From NCBI RefSeq assembly GCF_013391415.1, contig NZ_JACAXB010000034.1, forward strand, positions 186,001 through 250,000: a stretch of 64,000 nucleotides of DNA, read 5' to 3'. The notes under the pieces are model-generated. The model saw only the letters and a list, made by a program, of their open reading frames with translations, was not told the origin of the DNA and did not search any database. This stretch comes from Aquitalea sp. LB_tupeE (lineage in GTDB: Bacteria > Pseudomonadota > Gammaproteobacteria > Burkholderiales > Chromobacteriaceae). How positions within the stretch are numbered: the stretch's first letter is position 1; each line of letters opens with the position of its first letter. Below are positions 52,441 through 62,900 of the stretch, in pieces. Both the position numbers and the translations under genes were made by a program.

Positions 52441-55307
52441 CTTGACGGGGGAAAGTGCTGGCCGTTACCGTCGAAAGCCCGCACCTGGTCGCGTCCGGCC
52501 AGCTTGGCCTCGTACAAGGCCTGGTCGGCCAGCGCCAGGGCGACACTGGCATCTTGCTGGCTGCGGGCAAAGCTGCTGACGCCAATACTGGTACGCACCT
52601 GCAAACTGGCTCCCCCTACCTGGATGACATGACTGCGCACCGACTCGCGCAGTCGTTCGGCCAGTGCCAGCGCACCGGCCATGCCGCAACCGGGCAACAG
52701 GACGGCAAACTCCTCCCCTCCCAAACGCCCCACCACATCCACCTTGCGCACCACCTGCTGACAGAGGGCAGCAAAGTCGTGCAGCACTTTGTCACCCACC
52801 GCATGACCCCAGGTATCGTTCACCCGCTTGAAGTGGTCGATATCCAGCATCAATACAGCTACCGGATTACTGAAACGCTGGAAGCGGGCAAATTCATCGG
52901 CCAGTTTTTCCATAAAGCTGCGTCGGTTGGCAATGCCGGTCAGGGCATCGGTGGTGGCCAGTTGGCGCAGGGTTTCTTCCTGCTGCTTGCGACTGGTGAT
53001 GTCACGGTATACCCACAACACACTGCGTAGTCGCCCCTCCACATAGATGGGCACGTGGTCGCGCTCCAGCATGCGTCCGTCTTTCAATGCCCATTCTTCC
53101 CCCAGCGCCACTTGCCGCGTCTGCTGCAATTCTTCCATTCGTTGCAGCAACTGCTGCGGATGAGCAAAACACGATGCAGCCCGGGCCGCCACCCGCAGGC
53201 GATTTTCCTGTTTCAGTTGCTCGGGCGTCAGGTCTGGCATGAACATTTCGCAGTACTGATGATTGACCAGCACCACCTCGCCGGACTGATCCTCCAGCAG
53301 CATGGCTCCGTGAAAGTGTTCGATGATGGCCAGCAACTGGCGCTGCAAGGTGGCCAGTGCTTCTTCGGCCTCACGCCGTGCGGTGATGTCGTGAATGATG
53401 GAAAACAGCAGGGTGCGCCCGCCGGATTCCACCGGTGAGGAATGCACATCGACCGTGCGCAATTCGCCGCTGGCCAGACGATGGGTGAAGGTGAAGTGGT
53501 TGTGCGCCTGCAACAAGGCAACGCCTATGGTGCCGTGTATGCGCTCCTCGGCCATCTGGTTGATACGGCCAAGCGCCATGCCTACCAGTTCCTGTCGGGA
53601 ATAGCCATAAAAACGTTCGGCTGAGGGGTTGGCATCGACAATGCAGCCCTTTTCCGGGTCGATCAGAATCATCACCGCGCCATGGTTCTGGAACAGCATG
53701 CGAAAGTGCGCTTCGCTGTCTTCCAGCAGCCGCTGGGCTTGCTTGTGGGTGGTGATGTCCTGCACCGTGCCGACAATGCGACAGACATTGCCATTGCCAT
53801 CCACCTCGGTGGCCTGACCCTTGTCCAGCACCCAGATCACCTCTCCGCTGCGGCGTATCACGCGGTATTCAATGCGGTACTGGCTGGCATCCCGCTTGAG
53901 CAGGGCGCGGATATTGTGACGCACAGTCGGCAGGTCTTCATGATGCACCAGTGCCTGCCACTGCGCCGGGTTGTCATGCAGGGTGTGATAGTCATAGCCC
54001 AGCATGTTCACCAGTTGCTGGTTGAAATCCAGTTTTCCCAGCGCCACATGCCAGTCCCACAAGCCGATATTGGCCCCGCGCATGGCCATGTCCAGCCGCT
54101 CCTGGCTTTCACGCAAGGCCTCTTCCGTGCGTTTGCGCTGGGTAATCTCGGAAATCAAGCCATGCCAGCGCACCGACTGGTCATCCTGCAATTCCGGTGT
54201 GGCGCGGCCTTCCACCCAGATCATGCGGCCATCCGGCAACAGAATGCGGAATTCGCATATCCACGGCAGGTGGTAGCGCAAGGCAGCCTCACCCTCCTCC
54301 CGTACCCGCTGCAGGTCGTCCGGAAATATCCGCTGGGCAACCAGTTCGGCATTGTCTTTTGCCTGCTGCGGCGAAATGCCAAACAGATTGCGCACTCCCT
54401 CGCTGACATAGACAAACTGCCCCACCCCGTAGGGGTTGATGGTGTACATGAACAGCATGCCGGGAATATTGCTGGCTATCTTGGCCAGCCGGTCTTCGCC
54501 CTCCACCTGCTTGCTGACATCTATCCAGTAGCCCTGCACCACATCACCGGGCAACAGCTGCACATGCTCCTCCAGCCAGCACCAGCGGCCGCTGCCATGC
54601 AAAAAACGGTAGCGGCAAGTGGCAAAGCCTTCACTTTGCGCCAGACGCCAGCGCCCATCAGCCAGCGCGGCCTGATCATCCGGATGCAATCGTTGCTGCC
54701 ACCACAAAGGGTCAAGCAGAATGTCTTCGGGGAAATAACCCAGAATTTCAGCCACATTGGGGCTGACTTCCTGCACCTCATGTGGCTGCGCCGGGCTACA
54801 GGAGAAAGCCACCATCGGCCCGTTGGCAAACAGCGCATGCTGGCGATGCAGCAATTGCTGCATGCGTTTGACTTCGGTCAGATCCTGAATCACCAGTACA
54901 TGGCCGGTGGCATTACCCTGAACCAGTGGCGAAGCAGAAATACTTACCATGTGTCGGCTGCCGTCCCTGTCCGCTACCACCCATTCGCGTGGTAAGCCAT
55001 TCCCCGGCATCAGACCGGCATCAAACAGCGTCAGCAAATCCCGGGCCTGACTGGGACATTCAGGCTGCAGCCCGCCGGATGCCATTGCCTTAGCCTCGCA
55101 CAGCAATACCGTGCTGATGTGATGACCGCACAAGACATCGCCGCCTATGCCCAGCAGCCGCTCGGCTGCCGGGTTGCTGAGGGTGATGATGCCTGCCTCA
55201 TCCAGGAGCAGCAGGGCCGCATCCATCTGGTGGAAGACATTGGAAAGCAATGCGGCTGATTGATCAGGCTGTGCGTGCAGTGGTGCGGTCAATGGTGTCT
55301 CCGGCAC
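52437..55307 (-). CDS. Multi-PAS diguanylate cyclase
   Basis: This 956-residue protein has about six PAS domains in a row (roughly residues 18-145, 155-268, 270-398, 402-522, 526-648 and 652-778) and a C-terminal GGDEF domain (about 790-945). The active-site motif is GGEEF, and an inhibitory RxxD site (RKVD) lies five residues before it, so it should make cyclic di-GMP with product inhibition. No membrane helix or EAL domain is seen, so it is cytoplasmic. The start is GTG at 55307; an in-frame stop lies directly before it. TATAAA at 55337-55332 could be its -10. Confidence 0.9.
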   Translation of the reverse strand: MPETPLTAPLHAQPDQSAALLSNVFHQMDAALLLLDEAGIITLSNPAAERLLGIGGDVLCGHHISTVLLCEAKAMASGGLQPECPSQARDLLTLFDAGLMPGNGLPREWVVADRDGSRHMVSISASPLVQGNATGHVLVIQDLTEVKRMQQLLHRQHALFANGPMVAFSCSPAQPHEVQEVSPNVAEILGYFPEDILLDPLWWQQRLHPDDQAALADGRWRLAQSEGFATCRYRFLHGSGRWCWLEEHVQLLPGDVVQGYWIDVSKQVEGEDRLAKIASNIPGMLFMYTINPYGVGQFVYVSEGVRNLFGISPQQAKDNAELVAQRIFPDDLQRVREEGEAALRYHLPWICEFRILLPDGRMIWVEGRATPELQDDQSVRWHGLISEITQRKRTEEALRESQERLDMAMRGANIGLWDWHVALGKLDFNQQLVNMLGYDYHTLHDNPAQWQALVHHEDLPTVRHNIRALLKRDASQYRIEYRVIRRSGEVIWVLDKGQATEVDGNGNVCRIVGTVQDITTHKQAQRLLEDSEAHFRMLFQNHGAVMILIDPEKGCIVDANPSAERFYGYSRQELVGMALGRINQMAEERIHGTIGVALLQAHNHFTFTHRLASGELRTVDVHSSPVESGGRTLLFSIIHDITARREAEEALATLQRQLLAIIEHFHGAMLLEDQSGEVVLVNHQYCEMFMPDLTPEQLKQENRLRVAARAASCFAHPQQLLQRMEELQQTRQVALGEEWALKDGRMLERDHVPIYVEGRLRSVLWVYRDITSRKQQEETLRQLATTDALTGIANRRSFMEKLADEFARFQRFSNPVAVLMLDIDHFKRVNDTWGHAVGDKVLHDFAALCQQVVRKVDVVGRLGGEEFAVLLPGCGMAGALALAERLRESVRSHVIQVGGASLQVRTSIGVSSFARSQQDASVALALADQALYEAKLAGRDQVRAFDGNGQHFPPSS

Positions 55308-55419
55308 TCAGGATTCGATTTCATGCCCTACTTTATAGATGATGTATGGAGTGTTACTGCCGATACCGAGAAATAATCAGGAAATGCTTGAAAAAATCGC
55401 AAATTGCCACAAATTCTAC

Positions 55420-55448
55420 TTGAGCAATCGGCAGCTTATGTCGACAAT
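55420..55448 (+). promoter_or_regulatory. Candidate promoter of the 49-residue protein gene
   Basis: TTGAGC (55420-55425) and GACAAT (55443-55448) are exactly 17 bases apart, about 50 bases before the small gene's start. Confidence 0.5.
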
Positions 55449-55498
55449 GAATCAAGCTTTCAGCACAACACGCCCCACACAGCCAAAGGAGCAACGTC

Positions 55499-55648
55499 AT
55501 GGAAACCATTTTGATGATCGCACTGATCACCGCCTTTGCCGTTGTGCTGGGCATGCTCATCAGCCCGCTGGAGAAAAAGCGCGAGCTGGTTCCCATCCGC
55601 ATCCGTCGTGATGAAGAACAGGCCCGTCCGCGCCAGCGTCGTTATTGA
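55499..55648 (+). CDS. 49-residue single-helix membrane protein (unknown)
   Basis: This short gene encodes METILMIALITAFAVVLGML followed by a basic, charged tail (about residues 25-49, with 'EKKRELVPIRIRRDEEQ' and an Arg-rich end). The first 22 residues would form one membrane helix. AGGAG lies seven bases before the ATG, a 17-base-spaced promoter lies upstream and a strong terminator follows 18 bases after the stop, so it is a complete transcription unit. I know no family for it. The layout (helix outside-in, basic cytoplasmic tail) suits a small membrane-bound regulator or structural peptide. Confidence 0.75.
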   Translation: METILMIALITAFAVVLGMLISPLEKKRELVPIRIRRDEEQARPRQRRY

Positions 55649-55665
55649 TACCGGCAGGCAAACAG

Positions 55666-55693
55666 AAAAAAGGCAGCTTTGGCTGCCTTTTTT
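55666..55693. terminator. Terminator between the 49-residue protein gene and ftsK
   Basis: AAAAAAGGCAGC and GCTGCCTTTTTT enclose a 4-base loop. U-tracts on both strands make it a bidirectional terminator for these convergent genes. Confidence 0.9.
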
Positions 55694-55731
55694 GTTATTC
55701 AGGTTGATCTGGCCAGTTCTTCAATACGCAA

Positions 55732-58700
55732 TCAGAACTCACGCTGCGGCACCAGCACGGTACGGTTGCCATTGCTCTCCATGGCACTGACGATGCCAGC
55801 GGCTTCCATTTGTTCGATCAGTCGGGCTGCACGGTTGTAGCCGATACGCAAATGGCGCTGTACGGCGGAAATGGAGGGTTTGCGGGTTTTCAGCACAATC
55901 TCCACCGCTTCGTCGTACAGTGGGTCGCTTTCGGTAGCGGCCTGCACCTTGGCCGTAGCCGCCGCCGATTCCTCATCCGCCTCGGTTTCACCGGTCAGCA
56001 AGCCTTCCACATAGTCCGGCTCGCCCCATTGCTTGAGGAAATCCACTACCGCGTGCACTTCGTCATCGGTGACAAAAGCGCCATGCACCCGTTGCGGATA
56101 GCCGGAACCCGGCGGCAGGAACAGCATATCACCCTGACCCAGCAGGCTTTCTGCCCCCATCTGGTCCAGAATGGTACGGCTGTCTATCTTGCTGGACACC
56201 TGGAAGGCAATCCGCGTAGGGATATTAGCCTTGATCAGACCGGTAATCACATCCACCGACGGACGCTGAGTGGCCAGAATCAAATGAATGCCCGCAGCAC
56301 GGGCTTTCTGTGCCAGGCGGGCAATCAGCTCTTCAATTTTCTTGCCTGCCACCATCATCAGGTCGGCAAACTCATCCACCACCACCACGATAAAGGGCAG
56401 CTTGTGCAGCGGCTCCGGTGTTTCCGGCGTCAGGCTGAAGGGATTGGTCAGGCGGCGACCGGCCTCTTCGGCTTCGCGCACCTTGTCGTTATAACCGGCC
56501 AGATTACGCACACCCAGCGCACTCATCAGGCGGTAGCGGCGCTCCATCTCGCCTACGCACCAGTTAAGGGCATTGGCGGCCAGTTTCATGTCGGTGACTA
56601 CCGGGGCCAACAAATGCGGAATGTCGTTGTACACCGACAGTTCCAGCATCTTGGGGTCGATCATGATGAAGCGAACTTCGTCCGGCGTGGCTTTGTACAG
56701 CATGGACAGAATCATCGCATTCACGCCCACCGACTTGCCGGAACCGGTGGTACCGGCCACCAGCAGGTGTGGTGCCTTGGCCAGGTCAATGGCCACCGGC
56801 TGGCCGGTAATGTCCTTGCCAAGCGCCATGGTCAGGCGTGATGAAGGCTGCTGGAACACATCGGCCGAGAAGATTTCCGACAGACGAATCATCTGGCGCT
56901 TGGCATTGGGCAGCTCTAAGCCCATGCAGGTTTTGCCGGGAATGGTTTCCACCACCCGGATGGATGCCAGACCCAGCGCACGCGACAGGTCTTTCATCAG
57001 ATTGACCACCTGATTGCCGCGCACACCAACAGCCGGCTCCACTTCGTAACGGGTAATCACCGGCCCGGCATAGGCATCCACCACGCTGACCTTGACCTTG
57101 AACTCGGCCAGTTTTTCCTCGATCAGGATGCCGCGCTCCAGCAATTCGTCTTCCGACACCACCGTAGTGGCCTCTTCGGCCGGGCGCAGCAAATCCAGCC
57201 CGGGCAGGCAGTCTTCACCGTAAATCACCGGCAGGCTGGAGCGATGTGCCGCGGCAGGGGCAGGCAGCGCCCAAGGCAAGGCAGCATCGGCCTGCGTGCC
57301 CGGCAGCGACGGCGAGGCCGCATCATCAAGCGGACTGCTGGCGATAAAGTCTGGCTGGGTTTCTACTTGCACAGTGCTGTCGGCAGCAACAGCAGCCGGC
57401 TCAATAGCTTGAGACACGGCTGGTGCAGTTGGCGTGGCATCGTCCAGCAAATGCCAGACCAGCGTGCTGTCCGCGCGCGGTGCCGCTGGCTGGGCTTGCG
57501 GCGTGCTCTCGCTGATCATAGCCCACGGCAAGTTGGCAGCAGCATTACCCGCAACGCTGCTGGCAACACTTGCTGCCGAGCCAGTCGCTGCGGCTTGTTG
57601 CCTTTGTTCCGGCCAACGCCAAGGCTGCCTCTCCGGCGGGGAGGCAGGCTGCGGTGACAGCTCTGGAGATGGCACGGGCTGCGTGACATGGGGAACAGGC
57701 AGCGCGTCCGGCTTGCCTTGCGACGGCTCCGGCATGCTTACTGTGGGTTCTGCTGCGGATGAGGCACCCCCATCAGCAAGATCCTGTTCAAGCACCATAC
57801 TCACATCCACCACGGTCTGCGGTGCAGGAGCAACTGGCTCAGGCAAGGTGGCTTCAGGGGCTGGCGCTGCTTCAGCCACCACATCTGACACATCAGCAAA
57901 GGCGCTGACCGCCTCGGACAGGGCAACATCCTCAGCGGTAGAGAGCGGAATGTCAGACTGCTCCAGCATACGACCGGCCAGGCCAGCCAAGGGCATGCTG
58001 GCGGATGGCGCATCGGGAATATCCGCCAGCGACAAGCCCGGTGCATGCGCCGGATTTGGCTGCGGGGCGGGCGCGACGGATTTGGCTTGCGGCGCCCGGT
58101 TCTCCGGCGGACGAATCCAGCCCTCATACGCTTTGCTTCTGGGCTGCTGCTCATGCCGGACAATTGGCGGCTCCACCGGCGGAGCTTCGCGGCGTGGCGG
58201 AGGTGTCTGGGTCTGGGTCTGGGTCTTGATCTTGAGCGGGGCCGAGCGCACCGGTTGCAAAATAACCGGTGGCTTGGGCGGTGACGGCTCGCTGTTGCGT
58301 CGTTTGCTATGCAAGGCACTGACCTGGGCACGGACTTCATGCGGGTCGATCACCGGCAGTGCACGGCTTTCAGACTGCGGCATGGCACCAGCCTTGCGCT
58401 CCGCCTGCCGACGGCGTGTGCCGTGGTGCATATTGTGTTGCAGCTCATCCAGACCGATAACCGGCAGATTGCCGCTGACCGGAGCCGTCACTGGCTTGGG
58501 CTGTGGCTTGCTGCGACGGTAGGTGCGCTCCAGTTCCACATGGGGCAGGTCAGCCGGCGGAGCGGCACGGGTTGGCGTTGTTTGCGGGCGGACCGACGCT
58601 TCAGGCTGCGGCCGGCTTAGCGCTGCGGCAGTGGCTCGAGCCACCGCTGCTGGCTCATTGAGCAAGGTGCGCTTTGGCAACGCTGGCTCGACAAGGACAT

Positions 58701-58959
58701 CCACCACCGTTTGTGTGACCGGCTCCTCTTGCGGCTCGTCGAAGCGGATAGCCACCGGCTCGCGCCTGCGTTCGCGAAACGCGGCTGGGGTGATGTCCAA
58801 TTCTTCATCATGACTGGCGCCCAGCAGGCGATCCAACCTGCCCAGCAAGCGCCCGCGCTGTTGCAGCAGGTCCTTGACCGCAGGCCACTGCCCTCCCCGC
58901 TTGCGCCAGGCCAAACCACCCGCCACACCCAAACCCATCAGTGCCAGCACAAACCACAC
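55732..58959 (-). CDS. ftsK: DNA translocase FtsK
   Basis: FtsK moves chromosome DNA through the division septum. The protein (about 1075 aa) has a single N-terminal membrane helix ([17 protein letters not shown]), a Pro/Ala-rich linker of about 570 residues with a (TQ)n stretch, and a motor domain with '[17 protein letters not shown]' (Walker A) and '[18 protein letters not shown]' (Walker B). The C-terminal gamma winged helix ('[20 protein letters not shown]') follows. Neisseria FtsK1 has the same one-helix plan. I use GTG at 58959; TTG at 58968 is open but its AGAGG would be directly adjacent. Confidence 0.95.
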   Translation of the reverse strand: MWFVLALMGLGVAGGLAWRKRGGQWPAVKDLLQQRGRLLGRLDRLLGASHDEELDITPAAFRERRREPVAIRFDEPQEEPVTQTVVDVLVEPALPKRTLLNEPAAVARATAAALSRPQPEASVRPQTTPTRAAPPADLPHVELERTYRRSKPQPKPVTAPVSGNLPVIGLDELQHNMHHGTRRRQAERKAGAMPQSESRALPVIDPHEVRAQVSALHSKRRNSEPSPPKPPVILQPVRSAPLKIKTQTQTQTPPPRREAPPVEPPIVRHEQQPRSKAYEGWIRPPENRAPQAKSVAPAPQPNPAHAPGLSLADIPDAPSASMPLAGLAGRMLEQSDIPLSTAEDVALSEAVSAFADVSDVVAEAAPAPEATLPEPVAPAPQTVVDVSMVLEQDLADGGASSAAEPTVSMPEPSQGKPDALPVPHVTQPVPSPELSPQPASPPERQPWRWPEQRQQAAATGSAASVASSVAGNAAANLPWAMISESTPQAQPAAPRADSTLVWHLLDDATPTAPAVSQAIEPAAVAADSTVQVETQPDFIASSPLDDAASPSLPGTQADAALPWALPAPAAAHRSSLPVIYGEDCLPGLDLLRPAEEATTVVSEDELLERGILIEEKLAEFKVKVSVVDAYAGPVITRYEVEPAVGVRGNQVVNLMKDLSRALGLASIRVVETIPGKTCMGLELPNAKRQMIRLSEIFSADVFQQPSSRLTMALGKDITGQPVAIDLAKAPHLLVAGTTGSGKSVGVNAMILSMLYKATPDEVRFIMIDPKMLELSVYNDIPHLLAPVVTDMKLAANALNWCVGEMERRYRLMSALGVRNLAGYNDKVREAEEAGRRLTNPFSLTPETPEPLHKLPFIVVVVDEFADLMMVAGKKIEELIARLAQKARAAGIHLILATQRPSVDVITGLIKANIPTRIAFQVSSKIDSRTILDQMGAESLLGQGDMLFLPPGSGYPQRVHGAFVTDDEVHAVVDFLKQWGEPDYVEGLLTGETEADEESAAATAKVQAATESDPLYDEAVEIVLKTRKPSISAVQRHLRIGYNRAARLIEQMEAAGIVSAMESNGNRTVLVPQREF
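58205..58226. repeat. Hexanucleotide tandem repeat inside ftsK
   Basis: GTCTGG occurs 3.7 times in tandem, encoding the Thr-Gln repeat of the FtsK linker. Length changes by whole units would keep the reading frame. Confidence 0.75.
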
Positions 58960-59098
58960 GATCTGCAACCTCTTTCGTCATTCATCACCGCCTGCCACCC
59001 ACAGCATGCAGGCGGCCAGGCAGAACAGGGCAATTCAAACCGTCGATTGTACCCTTATTTGCCAGCAAACTGCATGACACCGGCTGATAAGACAAGAA

Positions 59099-59126
59099 TG
59101 AAAAAACCCCGCACCAGGCGGGGTTC
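59099..59126 (-). terminator. Terminator after acnB
   Basis: On the minus strand AACCCCGC, a 5-base loop and GCGGGGTT are followed by TTTTCATTC. This is a strong Rho-independent terminator. Confidence 0.88.
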
Positions 59127-59145
59127 TTGTCGATCACAAACCGGA

Positions 59146-61740
59146 TCAGTTCACTGCCACGGTAGCGGCGATGTCCTGATAGTCCTTGATCTGGTCGAAG
59201 TTCAGGTACTGGTAAACCTCGGCACCCTTCTCGTTGATGATGCCGATATTGGCCTTGTACTCTTCCACGGTCGGAATCTTGCCCAGCTTGGAGCAGATGG
59301 CGGCCAGTTCGGCCGAACCCAAGAACACATTGGTGTTCTTGCCCAGACGGTTGGGGAAGTTACGGGTGGAAGTGGACATCACGGTGGCACCTTCGCGCAC
59401 CTGTGCCTGGTTACCCATGCACAGCGAGCAGCCCGGCATTTCGGTACGGGCACCGGCCATGCCGAACACGCCGTAGTGACCTTCGTTGGTCAACTGCTCG
59501 GCATCCATCTTGGTCGGCGGAGCCAGCCACAGTTTTACCGGCAGGTCGCGCTTGCCTTCCAGCAGCTTGGAAGCCGCACGGAAGTGACCGATGTTGGTCA
59601 TGCAAGAACCGATGAACACTTCGTCGATCGGAGTGCCGGCCACTTCGGACATGAACTTCACGTCATCCGGGTCGTTCGGGCAGGCGACGATAGGCTCTTT
59701 CACGTCAGCCAGATCGATTTCGATCACGGCAGCGTATTCGGCATCGGCATCAGCCTTCAGCAGTTCGCCGTTGGCAATCCACTCTTCCATCTTCTTGATG
59801 CGGCGCTCCAGGGTGCGGGCATCGGCGTAGCCGTCGGCGATCATGGTCTTCATCAGGGTGATGTTGGAGCGCATGTATTCGACGATGGGTTCCTTGTTCA
59901 GGTGCACGGTGCAACCGGCAGCGGAACGTTCGGCAGAAGCGTCGGACAGTTCGAATGCCTGCTCCACCTTCAGGTTCGGCAAACCTTCGATTTCCAGCAC
60001 GCGGCCGGAGAAGATGTTCTTCTTGCCGGCCTTGGCTACGGTCAACAGACCTTGCTTGATGGCATACAGCGGAATTGCGTTAACCAGGTCACGCAGGGTG
60101 ACGCCGGGTTGCAGTTCGCCCTTGAAGCGCACCAGAACGGATTCCGGCATGTCCAGCGGCATGACGCCGGTAGCCGCGGCAAAAGCCACCAGACCGGAAC
60201 CGGCCGGGAAGGAAATGCCGATCGGGAAACGGGTGTGGGAGTCACCACCGGTACCCACGGTATCCGGCAGCAGCAGACGGTTCAGCCAGCTGTGAATCAC
60301 GCCATCGCCCGGACGCAGTGCAACACCGCCACGGGTGGAGATGAAGGCCGGCAGTTCCTTGTGCATTTTCACGTCCACCGGCTTCGGATAAGCGGCGGTG
60401 TGACAGAAGGACTGCATCACCAGGTCGGCGGAGAAGCCCAGGCAAGCCAGGTCTTTCAGCTCGTCGCGGGTCATCGGGCCAGTAGTATCTTGCGAACCCA
60501 CGGTGGTCATCTTCGGTTCGCAGTAGGTGCCCGGACGCACGCCCTGGCCTTCCGGCAGACCACAGGCGCGGCCAACCATCTTCTGTGCCAGCGAGAAGCC
60601 CTTGCCGGAATTGGCCGGGTCTTTGGGCAGACGGAATACGGTGGACGGAGCCAGACCCAGTGCTTCACGGGCCTTGGCAGTCAGACCACGGCCGATGATC
60701 AGGTTGATACGGCCGCCTGCACGCACTTCGTCGAGCAGCACGTCAGACTTTAGCTGGAAGCTGGCAACGGTGGCGCCGTTCTTTTCAATCTTGCCGTCAT
60801 ACGGATAGATGTCGATCACATCGCCCATTTCCAGCGCAGACACATCCACTTCGATCGGCAGCGAGCCGGAGTCTTCCTGGGTGTTGAAGAAGATCGGCGC
60901 AATCTTGCCGCCCAGGGTCACGCCGCCAAAGCGCTTGTTCGGCACAAACGGAATATCCTGGCCGGTAGCCCATACCACGGAGTTGGTGGCGGACTTGCGG
61001 GAAGAACCGGTACCCACCACGTCGCCCACGTAGGCAACCAGATGGCCTTTTTTCTTCAGGTCTTCAATGAACTGCATCGGACCGCGCTTGCCGTCTTCTT
61101 CCGGGACGAAGGCAGCACCCGGACGGGTGTTCTTCAGCATGGCCAGGTAGTGCAGCGGGATGTCCGGGCGGCTCCAGGCGTCCGGTGCCGGCGACAGGTC
61201 GTCGGTATTGGTTTCGCCCGGCACCTTGAATACGGTAACGGTGATTTTCTTTTCCACTTCAGGACGGCTGGTGAACCATTCGGCATCAGCCCAGCTTTGC
61301 AGCACGCCCTTGGCGTTGGCATTGCCAGCATCAGCCAGTACTTGCACGTCGTGGAAGAAGTCGAATACCAGCAGGGTCTTTTTCAGGCCTTCGGCAGCGA
61401 TGCCGCCTACTTCGGCGTCAGCCAGCAGGTCGATCAGCGGCTTGACATTGTAGCCACCCAGCATGGTGCCCAACAGCTCGGTAGCCTTGGCACGGGAAAC
61501 CAGCGGCGAAGCCACGCTGCCTTCGGCAACAGCAGCCAGGAAAGAAGCCTTGACCTTGGCGGCATCATCCACACCCGGCGGCACGCGGAAGGTGATCAGC
61601 TCGACCAGCAGATCTTCCTCGCCCTTGGGCGGGTTTTTCAGCAGTTCGACCAATTGTTCGGTTTGCTTGGCATTCAGCGGGAGGGGCGGAATGCCCAGTG
61701 CAGCGCGCTCTGCAACATGCTGACGGTAGGCTTCGAGCAT
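59146..61740 (-). CDS. acnB: Aconitate hydratase B
   Basis: AcnB interconverts citrate and isocitrate in the TCA cycle, and the apo-form can bind mRNA in E. coli. The 864-residue protein begins [20 protein letters not shown] with the HEAT-like domain, followed by the swivel domain and the catalytic domains. The [4Fe-4S] ligands are in '[14 protein letters not shown]' (about residue 710) and '[11 protein letters not shown]' (about 770). '[20 protein letters not shown]' is the substrate region. The frame is open 23 codons further upstream, but the ATG at 61740 fits the family. It is divergent from a LysR regulator. Confidence 0.97.
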   Translation of the reverse strand: MLEAYRQHVAERAALGIPPLPLNAKQTEQLVELLKNPPKGEEDLLVELITFRVPPGVDDAAKVKASFLAAVAEGSVASPLVSRAKATELLGTMLGGYNVKPLIDLLADAEVGGIAAEGLKKTLLVFDFFHDVQVLADAGNANAKGVLQSWADAEWFTSRPEVEKKITVTVFKVPGETNTDDLSPAPDAWSRPDIPLHYLAMLKNTRPGAAFVPEEDGKRGPMQFIEDLKKKGHLVAYVGDVVGTGSSRKSATNSVVWATGQDIPFVPNKRFGGVTLGGKIAPIFFNTQEDSGSLPIEVDVSALEMGDVIDIYPYDGKIEKNGATVASFQLKSDVLLDEVRAGGRINLIIGRGLTAKAREALGLAPSTVFRLPKDPANSGKGFSLAQKMVGRACGLPEGQGVRPGTYCEPKMTTVGSQDTTGPMTRDELKDLACLGFSADLVMQSFCHTAAYPKPVDVKMHKELPAFISTRGGVALRPGDGVIHSWLNRLLLPDTVGTGGDSHTRFPIGISFPAGSGLVAFAAATGVMPLDMPESVLVRFKGELQPGVTLRDLVNAIPLYAIKQGLLTVAKAGKKNIFSGRVLEIEGLPNLKVEQAFELSDASAERSAAGCTVHLNKEPIVEYMRSNITLMKTMIADGYADARTLERRIKKMEEWIANGELLKADADAEYAAVIEIDLADVKEPIVACPNDPDDVKFMSEVAGTPIDEVFIGSCMTNIGHFRAASKLLEGKRDLPVKLWLAPPTKMDAEQLTNEGHYGVFGMAGARTEMPGCSLCMGNQAQVREGATVMSTSTRNFPNRLGKNTNVFLGSAELAAICSKLGKIPTVEEYKANIGIINEKGAEVYQYLNFDQIKDYQDIAATVAVN

Positions 61741-61901
61741 AGCTTGGGACCTTTTTGCTTGGGTTGTTTGCAATGAGTCAGCCGCCAGCGGGGGATCAAC
61801 TGGCGGCAACCGTCCGGGGAGATTTCGTTCTACCCCGTTTTGATTGCTGGAAGATTACGCTCTCTGCATGCCAGTTACAAACGAGTAATCGAAACATCGT
61901 C

Positions 61902-61918
61902 TGTGAGTTATACTCACA
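61902..61918 (+). promoter_or_regulatory. 17-base palindrome directly before the lysR-type gene
   Basis: TGTGAGT-TAT-ACTCACA is a perfect 7-base inverted repeat ending two bases before the ATG at 61921. It contains TATACT (61909-61914), which could be a -10 element. In that case transcription would begin at or next to the start codon and the mRNA would be leaderless. Confidence 0.6.
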
Positions 61919-61920
61919 CC

Positions 61921-62865
61921 ATGAGCACTTACCCCCCTCTCAATGCGCTGCGGATATTCGAGGCCGCAGCAAGGCTGGAAAGCTTTTCCTCGGCAGCAGA
62001 CGAGCTGTTCGTTACCCACGGTGCTGTGAGTAAGCAGATCAAGCAGTTGGAAGAATGGCTGGGCGTGCGCCTGTTTGAACGCGCCGGCGGACGGGTAAAA
62101 CTGACCGACACCGGCTGGCGTTACCTGATCCAGGTGCAGGACGGACTGGACCTGATCGCCAATGCCACTTCGCAATTGCTGCAACCGGACAACCAGCGCC
62201 GGCTGACCATCAACTCCACCCCCACCATGGCCATGCACTGGCTGATGCCACGCTTGCACGTTTTCCGCGAAAGCTATCCGGACGTGGAATTGCATCTGGT
62301 GACATCCGACCGCGACATCAGCCGGCTGGACAGCCCGTTTGACATTGCCATCCGTCGCGGCCCCGGTGACTGGCCCGGCCATATTGCCAAGCCGTTTCTG
62401 GAAGAGTGCGAGCTGCCCTTGTGCTCGCCCGCGCTGCTCAAGCGCTTTCCGATTGAAAGCCCGGCCGACCTGGCTCAGCACACCCTGCTATACGCCGACA
62501 CGCGGCCTACTGCCTGGCAGCGCTGGCTGACCCTGGCTGGCGTGCCGGAGCTGAAACCGGCCTGCGGCCTGCATTTCGACCGCTTCTCGCTGGCACTGCA
62601 AGCGGCACTGGATGGTCTTGGCGTGGCGCTGGGTCCATTACCGATGGCACAGGCACTGGTGGACTCCGGTCAGCTGGTAGCTCCGCTATCCAGCCCGGTG
62701 GTACCGGTACGGGATTATTGCTGGATCGTGCCGCGCACGGCATCGGGCGATTCAACGGTAGCTTCGTTCTGCCGCTGGCTGGAGCAGGAAGCCGGACAGA
62801 TGCGCCCCTTTCCTGCTGCCGGACTGAATGCCAACATAATTGCCCACGCCTTCCCGGCCGATTAA
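61921..62865 (+). CDS. LysR-family regulator (GcvA-like)
   Basis: This 314-residue regulator has an N-terminal winged HTH (residues 5-62: 'PLNALRIFEAAARLESFSSA', 'ELFVTHGAVSKQIKQLEEWL') and a substrate-binding domain ('PTMAMHWLMPRLHVFRESYP'). It resembles the GcvA branch, whose members often control genes next to them. It is divergent from acnB, so acnB is a possible target. No ribosome binding site is present before the ATG; a palindrome takes its place. A TTG-initiated longer form (61840) has no support. Confidence 0.9.
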   Translation: MSTYPPLNALRIFEAAARLESFSSAADELFVTHGAVSKQIKQLEEWLGVRLFERAGGRVKLTDTGWRYLIQVQDGLDLIANATSQLLQPDNQRRLTINSTPTMAMHWLMPRLHVFRESYPDVELHLVTSDRDISRLDSPFDIAIRRGPGDWPGHIAKPFLEECELPLCSPALLKRFPIESPADLAQHTLLYADTRPTAWQRWLTLAGVPELKPACGLHFDRFSLALQAALDGLGVALGPLPMAQALVDSGQLVAPLSSPVVPVRDYCWIVPRTASGDSTVASFCRWLEQEAGQMRPFPAAGLNANIIAHAFPAD

Positions 62866-62900
62866 GCAAGCCTCCAGCCTGCCTCGGCGGGCAAATGGCA

